64,000 bases of DNA, taken from the NCBI GenBank assembly GCA_958450325.1, contig OY288245.1:64653441-64717440 (forward strand), given 5' to 3'. Shown here one piece after another: positions 33,901-46,500 of the stretch. The stretch comes from Agrostemma githago (taxonomy: Eukaryota > Streptophyta > Magnoliopsida > Caryophyllales > Caryophyllaceae). Each line of letters starts with the position of its first letter. The first letter of the stretch is position 1. Made by a program: the position numbers and the translations under genes. The notes under the pieces are model-generated. The model saw nothing but the letters and a program-made list of their open reading frames with translations, was not told where the DNA came from and ran no database searches.

Positions 33901-36900
33901 GACGGGACGGAAAAGGGTTTAGGGTTGGATTAGGCGGACCCGCTACGCGGCTCCGCCTAATCCAACCCTAAACCCTTTTCCTTATTCAAGGTCACTAAAC
34001 CCGCAACAAATTGAAGCCTAAGAGGGTATTGGTGAACCCTGTCGTGGATGTGATTCAAATATGGGGCACTGAACCTTAAGAGTAGGGTAATGCATAAGAC
34101 GGGACGGAAAAGGGTTTAGGGTTGGATTAGGCGGACCCGCTACGCGGCTCCGCCTAATCCAACCCTAAACCCTTTTCCTTATTCAAGGTCACTAAACCCG
34201 CAACAAACTGAACCCTAAGAGGGTATTGGTGAACCCTGTCGTGGATGTGATTCAAAGATGGGGCACTGAACCTTAAGAGTATGGTACTGCATAAGACGGG
34301 ACGGAAGAGGGTTTAGGGTTGGATTAGGCGTACCCGCTACGTGGCTCCGCATAATCCAACCCTAAACCCTTTTCCTTATTCAAGGTCACTAAACCCGCAA
34401 CAAACTGAACCCTAAGAGGGTATTGGTGAACCCTGTCGTGGATGTGATTTAAAGATGGGGCACTGAACCTTAAGAGTAGGGTACTGCATAAGACGGGACG
34501 GAAGAGGGTTTAGGGTTGGATTAGGCGCACCCGCAACGCGGCTCCGCCTAATCCAACCCTAAACCCTTTTCCTTATTCATGGTCACTAAACCCGCAACAA
34601 ACTGAACCCTAAGAGGGTATTGGTGAACCCTGTCGTGGATGTGATTCAAAGATGGGGCACTGAACCTTAAGAGTAGGGTACTGCATAAGACGGGACGGAA
34701 GAGGGTTTAGGGTTGGATTAGGCGTACCCGCAACGCGGCTCCGCCTAATCCAACCCTAAACCCTTTTCCTTATTCAAGGTCACTAAACCCGCAACAAACT
34801 GAACCCTAAGAGGGTATTGGTAAACCCTGTCGTGGATGTGATTCAAATATGGGGCACTAAACCTTAAGAGTAGGGTAATGCATAAGACGGGACGGAAAAG
34901 GGTTTAGGGTTGGATTAGGCGGACCCGCTACGCGGCTCCGCCTAATCCAACCCTAAACCCTTTTCCTTATTCAAGGTCACTAAACCCGCAACAAACTGAA
35001 GCCTAAGAGGGTATTGGTGAACCCTGTCGTGGATGTGATTCAAAGATGGGGCACTGAACCTTAAGAGTAGGGTACTACATAAGACGGGACAGAAAAGGGT
35101 TTAGGGTTGGATTAGGCGTACCCGCTACGCGGCTCCGCCTAATCCAACCCTAAACCCTTTTCCTTATTCAAGGTCACTAAACCCGCAACAAACTGAACCC
35201 TAAGAGGGTATTGGTGAACCCTGTCGTGGATGTGATTCAAAGATGGGGCACTGAACCTTAAGAGTAGGGTACTGCATAAAACGGGACGGAAAAGGGTTTA
35301 GGGTTGGATTAGGCGGACCCGCTTCGCGGTTCCGCCTAATCCAAGCATAAACCCTTTTCCTTATTGAAGGTCACTAAACCCGCAACAAACTTAAACCTAA
35401 GAGGGTATTGGTGAACCCTGTCGTGGATGTGATTCAAAGATGGGGCACTGAACCTTAAGAGTTGGGTACTGCATAAGACGGGACGGAAGAGGGTTTAGGG
35501 TTGGATTAGGCGCACCCGCAACGCGGCTCCGCCTAATCCAACCCTAAACCCTTTTCCTTATTCATGGTCACTAAACCCGCAACAAACTGAACCCTAAGAG
35601 GGTATTGGTGAACCCTGTCGTGGATGTGATTCAAAGATGGGGCACTGAACCTTAAGAGTAGGGTACTGCATAAGACGGGACGGAAGAGGGTTTAGGGTTG
35701 GATTAGGCGTACCCGCAACGCGGCTCCGCCTAATCCAACCCTAAACCCTTTTCCTTATTCAAGGTCACTAAACCCGCAACAAACTGAACCCTAAGAGGGT
35801 ATTGGTAAACCCTGTCGTGGATGTGATTCAAATATGGGGCACTAAACCTTAAGAGTAGGGTAATGCATAAGACGGGACGGAAAAGGGTTTAGGGTTGGAT
35901 TAGGCGGACCCGCTACGCGGCTCCGCCTAATCCAACCCTAAACCCTTTTCCTTATTCAAGGTCACTAAACCCGCAACAAACTGAAGCCTAAGAGGGTATT
36001 GGTGAACCCTGTCGTGGATGTGATTCAAAGATGGGGCACTGAACCTTAAGAGTAGGGTACTACATAAGACGGGACAGAAAAGGGTTTAGGGTTGGATTAG
36101 GCGTACCCGCTACGCGGCTCCGCCTAATCCAACCCTAAACCCTTTTCCTTATTCAAGGTCACTAAACCCGCAACAAACTGAACCCTAAGAGGGTATTGGT
36201 GAACCCTGTCGTGGATGTGATTCAAAGATGGGGCACTGAACCTTAAGAGTAGGGTACTGCATAAAACGGGACGGAAAAGGGTTTAGGGTTGGATTAGGCG
36301 GACCCGCTTCGCGGTTCCGCCTAATCCAAGCATAAACCCTTTTCCTTATTGAAGGTCACTAAACCCGCAACAAACTTAAACCTAAGAGGGTATTGGTGAA
36401 CCCTGTCGTGGATGTGATTCAAAGATGGGGCACCGAACCTTAAGAGTAGGGTAATGCATAAGACGGGACGGAAAAGGGTTTAGGGTTGGATTAGGCAGAC
36501 CCGCTACCCGGCTCCGCCTAATCCAACCCTAAACCCTTTTCCTTATTCAAGGTCACTAAACCCGCAACAAACTGAACCCTAAGAGGGTATTGGTGAACCC
36601 TGTCGTGGATGTGATTCAAAGATGGGGCACTGAACCTTAAGAGTACGGTACTGCATAAGACGGGACGGAAAAGGGTTTAGGGTTGGATTAGGCGGACAAG
36701 CTTCGCGGCTCCGCCTAATCCAAGCATAAACCCTTTTCCTTATTGAAGGTCACTAAACCCGCAACAAACTTAACCCTAAGAGGGTATTGGTGAACCCTGT
36801 CGTGGATGTGATTCAAAGATGGGGCACTGAACCTGAAGAGTAGGGTACTGCGTAAGACGGGACGGAAAAGGGTTTAGGGTTGGATTAGGCGGACCCGCTA

Positions 36901-38380
36901 CGCGGCTCCGCCTAATCCAACCCTAAACCCTTTTCCTTATTCAAGGTCACTAAACCCGCAACAAACTGAACCCTAAGAGGGTATTGGTGAACCCTCTCAT
37001 AGATGTGATTTAAAGATGGGGCACTGAACCTTAAGAGTAGGGTAATGCATAAGACGGGACGGAAAAGGGTTTAGGGTTGGATTAGGCGGACCCGCTACGC
37101 GGCTCCGCCTAATCCAACCCTAAACCCTTTTCCTTATTCAAGGTCACTAAACCCGCAACAAACTGAACCCTAAGAGGGTATTGGTGAACCTTGTCGTGGA
37201 TGTGATTCAAAGATGGGGCACTGAACCTTAAGAGTAGGGTACTGCATAAGACGGGACGGAAGAGGGTTTAGGGTTGGATTAGGCGCACCCGCAACGCGGC
37301 TCCGCCTAATCCAACCCTAAACCCTTTTCCTTATTCATGGTCACTAAACCCGCAACAAACTGAACCCTAAGAGGGTATTGGTGAACCCTCTCATGGATGT
37401 GATTTAAAGATGGGGCACTGAACCTTAAGAGTAGGGTAATGCATAAGACGGGACGGAACAGGGTTTAGGGTTGGATTAGGCAGACCCGCTACGCGGCTCC
37501 GCCTAATCCAACCCTAAACCCTTTTCCTTATTCAAGGTCACTAAACCCGCAACAAACTGAACCCTAAGAGGGTATTGGTGAACCCTGTCGTGGATGTGAT
37601 TCAAAGATGGGGCACTGAACCTTAAGAGTAGGGTACTGCATAAGACGGGACGGAAGAGGGTTTAGGGTTGGATTAGGCGTACCCGCTACGCGGCTCCGCA
37701 TAATCCAACCCTAAACCCTTTTCCTTATTCAAGGTCACTAAACCCGCAACAAACTGAACCCTAAGAGGGTATTGGTGAACCCTGTCGTGGATGTGATTCA
37801 AAGATGGGGCACTGAACCTTAAGAGTAGGGTACTGTATAAGACGGGACGGAAGAGGGTTTAGGGTTGGATTAGGCGTACCCGCAACGCGGCTCCGCCTAA
37901 TCCAACCCTAAACCCTTTTCCTTATTCAAGGTCACTAAACCCGCAACAAACTGAACCCTAAGAGGGTATTGGTAAACCCTGTCGTGGATGTGATTCAAAT
38001 ATGGGGCACTGAACCTTAAGAGTAGGGTAATGCATAAGACGGGACGGAAAAGGGTTTAGGGTTGGATTAGGCGGACCCGCTACGCGGCTCCGCCTAATCC
38101 AACCCTAAACCCTTTTCCTTATTCAAGGTCACTAAACCCGCAACAAACTGAAGCCTAAGAGGGTATTGGTGAACCCTGTCGTGGATGTGATTCAAATATG
38201 GGGCACTGAACCTTAAGAGTAGGGTAATGCATAAGACGGGACGGAAAAGGGTTTAGGGTTGGATTAGGCGGACCCGCTACGCGGCTCCGCCTAATCCAAC
38301 CCTAAACCCTTTTCCTTATTCAAGGTCACTAAACCCGCAACAAACTGAACCCTAAGAGGGTATTGGTGAACCTTGTCGTG
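31000..38380 (+). repeat. Large duplication, shift 4137 bp (21 units), with nested 985-bp repeat
   Basis: TAAGAGTACGG (32501 and 36638), GGACAAGCTT (near 32557 and 36694), GGGCACTAAACC (31701 and 35838) and TACTGTATAAG (33694 and 37831) are all 4137 bp apart, exactly 21 x 197. The bulk match covers about 31310-34240 against 35450-38380. Between them, 34240-35450 matches 31.1-32.2 kb at 3152 bp (16 units), and AGGCGCACCC at 34523 and 35508 shows a 985-bp (five-unit) tandem copy. Confidence 0.85.
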
Positions 38381-41300
38381 GATGTGATTCAAAGATGGGG
38401 CACTGAACCTTAAGAGTAGGGTACTGCATAAGACGGGACGGAAGAGGGTTTAGGGTTGGATTAGGCGTACCCGCTACGCGGCTCCGCCTAATCCAAACCT
38501 AAACCTTTTTCCTTATTCAAGGTCACTAAACCCGCAACAAACTGAACCCTAAGAGGGTATTGGTGAACCCTGTCGTGGATGTGATTCAAAGATGGGGCAC
38601 TGAACCTTAAGAGTAGGGTACTGCATAAGAAGGGACGGAAGAGGGTTTAGGGTTGGATTAGGCGTGCCCGCTACGCGGCTCCGCCTAATCCAACCCTAAA
38701 CCCTTTTCCTTATTCAAGGTCACTAAACCCGCAACAAACTGAACCCTAAGAGGGTATTGTGAACCCTGTCGTGGATGTGATTCAAATATGGGGCACTGAA
38801 CCTTAAGAGTAGGGTAATGCATAAGACGGGACGGAAAAGGGTTTAGGGTTGGATTAGGCGGACCCGCTACACGGCTCCGCCTAATCCAACCCTAAACCCT
38901 TTTCCTTATTCAAGGTCACTAAACCCGCAACAAACTGAACCCTAAGAGGGTATTGGTGAACCCTGTCGTGGATGTGATTCAAAGATGGGGCACTGAACCT
39001 TAAGAGTAGGGTAATGCATAAGACGGGACGGAAAAGGGTTTAGGGTTGGATTAGGCAGACCCGCTACGCGGCTCCGCCTAATCCAACCCTAAACCCTTTT
39101 CCTTATTCAAGGTCACTAAACCAGCAACAAACTGAACCCTAAGAGGGTATTGGTGAACCCTGTCGTGGATGTGATTCAAAGATGGGGCACTGAACCTTAA
39201 GAGTAGGGTAATGCATAAGACGGGACGGAAAAGGGTTTAGGGTTGGATTAGGCGGACCCGCGTACCCGTTTCCTTATTCAAGGTCACTAAACCCACAACA
39301 AACTGAACCCTAAGAGGGTATTGGTGAACCCTGTCGTGGATGTGATTCAAAGATGGGGCACTGAACCTTAAGAGTAGGGTACTGCATAAGACGGGACGGA
39401 AAATTGTTTAGGGTTGGATTAGGCGAACCCGCTAAACGGCTCCGCCTAATCCAACCCTAAACCCTTTTCCTTATTCAAGGACGGAAAAGGGTTTAGGGTT
39501 GGATTAGGCGGACCCGTTACGCGGCTCCGCCTAATCCAACCCTAAACCCTTTTCCTTATTCAAGGTCACTAAACGCGCAACATACTGAACCCTAAGAGAA
39601 TATTGGTGAACCCTGTCGTTGATGTGATTCAAAGATGGGGCACTGAACATTAAGAGTAGGGTGCTGCGTAAGACGGGACGAAGAAGGGTTTAGGGTTGGA
39701 TTAGGCGGACCCGCTACGCGGCTCCGCCTAATCCAACCCTAAACCCTTTTCCTTATTCAAGGTCACTAAACCCGCAACAAACTGAACCCTAAGAGGGTAT
39801 TGGTGAACCCTGTCGTGGATGTGATTCAAATATGGGGCACTGAACCTTAAGAGTAGGGTAATGCATAAGACGGGACGGAAGAGGGTTTAGGGTTGGATTA
39901 GGCGGACCCGCTACGCGGCTCCGCCTAATCCAACCCTAAACCCTTTTCCTTATTCAAGGTCACTAAACCCGCAACAAACTGAACCCTAAGAGGGTATTGG
40001 TGAACCCTGTCGTGGATGTGATTCAAATATGGGGCACTGAACCTTAAGAGTAGGGTAATGCATAAGACGGGACGGAAAAGGGTTTAGGGTTGGATTAGGC
40101 AGACCCGCTACGCGGCTCCGCCTAATCCAACCCTAAACCCTTTTCCTTATTCAAGGTCACTAAACCCACAACAAACTGAACCCTAAGAGGGTATTGGTGA
40201 ACCCTGTCGTGGATGTGATTCAAAGATGGGGCACTGAACCTTAAGAGTAGGGTACTGCATAAGACGGGACGGAAAATTGTTTAGGGTTGGATTAGGCGAA
40301 CCCGCTAAACGGCTCCGCCTAATCCAACCCTAAACCCTTTTCCTTATTCAAGGACGGAAAAGGGTTTAGGGTTGGATTAGGCGGACCCGTTACGCGGCTC
40401 CGCCTAATCCAACCCTAAACCCTTTTCCTTATTCAAGGTCACTAAACGCGCAACATACTGAACCCTAAGAGAATATTGGTGAACCCTGTCGTTGATGTGA
40501 TTCAAAGATGGGGCACTGAACATTAAGAGTAGGGTGCTGCGTAAGACGGGACGGAGAAGGGTTTAGGGTTGGATTAGGCGGACCCGCTACGCGGCTCCGC
40601 CTAATCCAACCCTAAACCCTTTTCCTTATTCAAGGTCACTAAACCCGCAACAAACTGAACCCTAAGAGGGTATTGGTGAACCCTGTCGTGGATGTGATTC
40701 AAATATGGGGCACTGAACCTTAAGAGTAGGGTAATGCATAAGACGGGACGGAAAAGGGTTTAGGGTTGGATTAGGCGAACCCGCTACACGGCTCCGCCTA
40801 ATCCAACCCTAAACCCTTTTCCTTATTCAAGGTCACTAAACCCGCAACAAACTGAACCCTAAGAGGGTATTGGTGAACCCTGTCGTGGATGTGATTCAAA
40901 GATGGGGCACTGAACCTTAAGAGTAGGGTACTGCATAAGACGGGACGGAAAAGGGTTTAGGGTTGGATTAGGCGGACCCGCTTCGCGGCTCCGCCTAATC
41001 CAACCCTAAACCCTTTTCCTTATTCAAGGTCACTAAACCCGCAACAAACTGAACCCTAAGAGGGTATTGGTGAACCCTCTCATGGATGTGATTCAAAGAT
41101 GGGGCACTGAACCTTAAGAATAGGGTAATGCATAAGACGGGACGGAAAAGGGTTTAGGGTTGGATTAGGCAGACCCGCTACGCGGCTCCGCCTAATCCAA
41201 CCCTAAACCCTTTTCCTTATTCAAGGTCACTAAACCCGCAACAAACTGAACCCTAAGAGGGTATTGGTGAACCCTGTCGTGGATGTGATTAAAATATGGG

Positions 41301-43479
41301 GCACTGAACCTTAAGAGTAGGGTAATGCATAAGACGGGACGGAAAAGTGTTTAGGGTTGGATTAGGCGGACCCGCGTACCCTTTTCCTTATTCAAGGTCA
41401 CTAAACCCACAACAAACTGAACCCTAAGAGGGTATTGGTGAACCCTGTCGTGGATGTGATTCAAAGATGGGGCACTGAACCTTAAGAGTAGGGTACTGCA
41501 TAAGACGGGACGGAAAATTGTTTAGGGTTAGATTAAGCGAACCCGCAACGCGGCTCCGCCTAATCCAACCCTAAACCATTTTCCTTATTCAAGGACGGAA
41601 AAGGGTTTAGGGTTGGATTAGGCGGACCCGTTACGCGGCTCCGCCTAATCCAACCCTAAACCCTTTTCCTTATTCAAGGTCACTAAACGCGCAACATACT
41701 GAACCCTAAGAGAATATTGGTGAACCCTGTCGTTGATGTGATTCAAAGATGGGGCACTGAACATTAAGAGTAGGGTGCTGCGTAAGACGGGACGGAGAAG
41801 GGTTTAGGGTTGGATTAGGCGGACCCGCTACGCGGCTCCGCCTAATCCAACCCTAAACCCTTTTCCTTATTCAAGGTCACTAAACCCGCAACAAACTGAA
41901 CCCTAAGAGGGTATTGGTGAACCCTGTCGTGGATGTGATTCAAATATGGGGCACTGAACCTTAAGAGTAGGGTAATGCATAAGACGGGACGGAAGAGGGT
42001 TTAGGGTTGGATTAGGCGTACCCGCTACGCGGCTCCGCCTAATCCAACCCTAAACCTTTTTCCTTATTCAAGGTCACTAAACCCGCAACAAACTGAACCC
42101 TAAGAGGGTATTGGTGAACCCTGTCGTGGATGTGATTCAAATATGGGGCACTGAACCTTAAGAGTAGGGTAATGCATAAGACGGGACGGAAGAGGGTTTA
42201 GGGTTGGATTAGGCGTACCCGCTACGCGGCTCCGCCTAATCCAACCCTAAACCTTTTTCCTTATTCAAGGTCACTAAACCCGCAACAAACTGAACCCTAA
42301 GAGGGTATTGGTGAACCCTGTCGTGGATGTGATTCAAAGATGGGGCACTGAACCTTAAGAGTAGGGTACTGTATAAGACGGGACGGAAGAGGGTTTAGGG
42401 TTGGATTAGGCGTACCCGCAACGCGGCTCCGCCTAATCCAACCCTAAACCCTTTTCCTTATTCAAGGTCACTAAACCCGCAACAAACTGAACCCTAAGAG
42501 GGTATTGGTAAACCCTGTCGTGGATGTGATTCAAATATGGGGCACTGAACCTTAAGAGTAGGGTAATGCATAAGACGGGACGGAAAAGGGTTTAGGGTTG
42601 GATTAGGCGGACCCGCTACGCGGCTCCGCCTAATCCAACCCTAAACCCTTTTCCTTATTCAAGGTCACTAAACCCGCAACAAACTGAAGCCTAAGAGGGT
42701 ATTGGTGAACCCTGTCGTGGATGTGATTCAAATATGGGGCACTGAACCTTAAGAGTAGGGTAATGCATAAGACGGGACGGAAAAGGGTTTAGGGTTGGAT
42801 TAGGCGGACCCGCTACGCGGCTCCGCCTAATCCAACCCTAAACCCTTTTCCTTATTCAAGGTCACTAAACCCGCAACAAACTGAACCCTAAGAGGGTATT
42901 GGTGAACCTTGTCGTGGATGTGATTCAAAGATGGGGCACTGAACCTTAAGAGTAGGGTACTGCATAAGACGGGACGGAAGAGGGTTTAGGGTTGGATTAG
43001 GCGTACCCGCTACGCGGCTCCGCCTAATCCAACCCTAAACCTTTTTCCTTATTCAAGGTCACTAAACCCGCAACAAACTGAACCCTAAGAGGGTATTGGT
43101 GAACCCTGTCGTGGATGTGATTCAAAGATGGGGCACTGAACCTTAAGAGTAGGGTACTGCATAAGAAGGGACGGAAGAGGGTTTAGGGTTGGATTAGGCG
43201 TGCCCGCTACGCGGCTCCGCCTAATCCAACCCTAAACCCTTTTCCTTATTCAAGGTCACTAAACCCGCAACAAACTGAACCCTAAGAGGGTATTGGTGAA
43301 CCCTGTCGTGGATGTGATTCAAATATGGGGCACTGAACCTTAAGAGTAGGGTAATGCATAAGACGGGACGGAAAAGGGTTTAGGGTTGGATTAGGCGGAC
43401 CCGCTACACGGCTCCGCCTAATCCAACCCTAAACCCTTTTCCTTATTCAAGGTCACTAAACCCGCAACAAACTGAACCC

Positions 43480-44660
43480 TAAGAGGGTATTGGTGAACCC
43501 TGTCGTGGATGTGATTCAAAGATGGGGCACTGAACCTTAAGAGTAGGGTACTACATAAGACGGGACGGAAAAGGGTTTAGGGTTGGATTAGGCGTACCCG
43601 CTACGCGTCTCCGCCTAATCCAACCCTAAACCCTTTTCCTTATTCAAGGTCACTAAACCCGCAACAAACTGAAGCCTAAGAGGGTATTGGTGAACCCTGT
43701 CGTGGATGTTATTCAAAGATGGGGCACTAAACCTTAAGAGTAGGGTACTGCATAAGATGGGACGGAAAAGGGTTTAGGGTTGGATTAGGCGGACCCGCTA
43801 CGCGGCTCCGCCTAATCCAAACCTAAACCCTTTTCCTTATTCAAGGTCACTAAACCCGCAACAAACTGAACCCTAAGAGGGTATTGGTGAACCCTCTCAT
43901 GGATGTGATTCAAAGATGGGGCACTGAACCTTAAGAGTAGGGTAATGCATAAGACGGGACGGAAAAGGGTTTAGGGTTGGATTAGGCAGACCCGCTACGC
44001 GGCTCCGCCTAATCCAACCCTAAACCCTTTTCCTTATTCAAGGTCACTAAACCCGCAACAAACTGAACCCTAAGAGGGTATTGGTGAACCCTGTCGTGGA
44101 TGTGATTCAAAGATGGGGCACTGAACCTTAAGAGTAGGGTACTACATAAGACGGGACGGAAAAGGGTTTAGGGTTGGATTAGGCGTACCCGCTACGCGTC
44201 TCCGCCTAATCCAACCCTAAACCCTTTTCCTTATTCAAGGTCACTAAACCCGCAACAAACTGAAGCCTAAGAGGGTATTGGTGAACCCTGTCGTGGATGT
44301 TATTCAAAGATGGGGCACTAAACCTTAAGAGTAGGGTACTGCATAAGATGGGACGGAAAAGGGTTTAGGGTTGGATTAGGCGGACCCGCTACGCGGCTCC
44401 GCCTAATCCAAACCTAAACCCTTTTCCTTATTCAAGGTCACTAAACCCGCAACAAACTGAACCCTAAGAGGGTATTGGTGAACCCTCTCATGGATGTGAT
44501 TCAAAGATGGGGCACTGAACCTTAAGAGTAGGGTAATGCATAAGACGGGACGGAAAAGGGTTTAGGGTTGGATTAGGCAGACCCGCTACGCGGCTCCGCC
44601 TAATCCAACCCTAAACCCTTTTCCTTATTCAAGGTCACTAAACCAGCAACAAACTGAACC
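43480..44660 (+). repeat. Three-unit tandem duplication of 591 bp
   Basis: CATAAGATGGGACGG at 43751 recurs at 44342, and GTGGATGTTATTC near 43702 recurs near 44293; both are 591 bp apart (3 x 197). The two copies share rare changes such as CGCGTCTCCGCC and CCAAACCTAAACCC, so the duplication is recent relative to the spread of the family. Confidence 0.85.
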
Positions 44661-46454
44661 CTAAGAGGGTATTGGTGAACCCTGTCGTGGATGTGATTCA
44701 AAGATGGGGCACTGAACCTTAAGAGTAGGGTAATGCATAAGACGGGACGGAAAAGGGTTTAGGGTTGGATTAGGCGGACCCGCGTACCCGTTTCCTTATT
44801 CAAGGTCACTAAACCCACAACAAACTGAACCCTAAGAGGGTATTGGTGAACCCTGTCGTGGATGTGATTCAAAGATGGGGCACTGAACCTTAAGAGTAGG
44901 GTACTGCATAAGACGGGACGGAAAATTGTTTAGGGTTGGATTAGGCGAACCCGCTAAACGGCTCCGCCTAATCCAACCCTAAACCCTTTTCCTTATTCAA
45001 GGACGGAAAAGGGTTTAGGGTTGGATTAGGCGGACCCGTTACGCGGCTCCGCCTAATCCAACCCTAAACCCTTTTCCTTATTCAAGGTCACTAAACGCGC
45101 AACATACTGAACCCTAAGAGAATATTGGTGAACCCTGTCGTTGATGTGATTCAAAGATGGGGCACTGAACATTAAGAGTAGGGTGCTGCGTAAGACGGGA
45201 CGGAGAAGGGTTTAGGGTTGGATTAGGCGGACCCGCTACGCGGCTCCGCCTAATCCAACCCTAAACCCTTTTCCTTATTCAAGGTCACTAAACCCACAAC
45301 AAACTGAACCCTAAGAGGGTATTGGTGAACCCTGTCGTGGATGTGATTCAAATATGGGGCACTGAACCTTAAGAGTAGGGTAATGCATAAGACGGGACGG
45401 AAAAGGGTTTAGGGTTGGATTAGGCGAACCCGCTACACGGCTCCGCCTAATCCAACCCTAAACCCTTTTCCTTATTCAAGGTCACTAAACCCGCAACAAA
45501 CTGAACCCTAAGAGGGTATTGGTGAACCCTGTCGTGGATGTGATTCAAAGATGGGGCACTGAACCTTAAGAGTAGGGTACTGCATAAGACGGGACGGAAA
45601 AGGGTTTAGGGTTGGATTAGGCGGACCCGCTTCGCGGCTCCGCCTAATCCAACCCTAAACCCTTTTCCTTATTCAAGGTCACTAAACCCGCAACAAACTG
45701 AACCCTAAGAGGGTATTGGTGAACCCTCTCATGGATGTGATTCAAAGATGGGGCACTGAACCTTAAGAATAGGGTAATGCATAAGACGGGACGGAAAAGG
45801 GTTTAGGGTTGGATTAGGCAGACCCGCTACGCGGCTCCGCCTAATCCAACCCTAAACCCTTTTCCTTATTCAAGGTCACTAAACCCGCAACAAACTGAAC
45901 CCTAAGAGGGTATTGGTGAACCCTGTCGTGGATGTGATTAAAATATGGGGCACTGAACCTTAAGAGTAGGGTAATGCATAAGACGGGACGGAAAAGTGTT
46001 TAGGGTTGGATTAGGCGGACCCGCGTACCCTTTTCCTTATTCAAGGTCACTAAACCCACAACAAACTGAACCCTAAGAGGGTATTGGTGAACCCTGTCGT
46101 GGATGTGATTCAAAGATGGGGCACTGAACCTTAAGAGTAGGGTACTGCATAAGACGGGACGGAAAATTGTTTAGGGTTAGATTAAGCGAACCCGCTACGC
46201 GGCTCCGCCTAATCCAACCCTAAACCATTTTCCTTATTCAAGGACGGAAAAGGGTTTAGGGTTGGATTAGGCGGACCCGTTACGCGGCTCCGCCTAATCC
46301 AACCCTAAACCCTTTTCCTTATTCAAGGTCACTAAACGCGCAACATACTGAACCCTAAGAGGGTATTGGTGAACCCTGTCGTGGATGTGATTCAAATATG
46401 GGGCACTGAACCTTAAGAGTAGGGTAATGCATAAGACGGGACGGAAAAGGGTTT

Positions 46455-46500
46455 AGGGTTGGATTAGGCGGACCCGCGTACCCTTTTCCTTATTCAAGGT
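46455..46500 (+). repeat. 171-bp class marker: right palindrome arm deleted
   Basis: After GGCGGACCCGC the sequence runs directly to GTACCCTTTTCC, a net loss of 26 bp that removes most of the right arm and the loop. The unit can no longer form the hairpin. Further examples lie near 39261, 41374, 44780, 46020, 47912, 48368, 49609, 50062, 51301, 51951, 53757, 54209, 55451, 56101, 56751, 59291, 59941 and 61472. A GCGCACCC version is at 57965. Confidence 0.9.
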
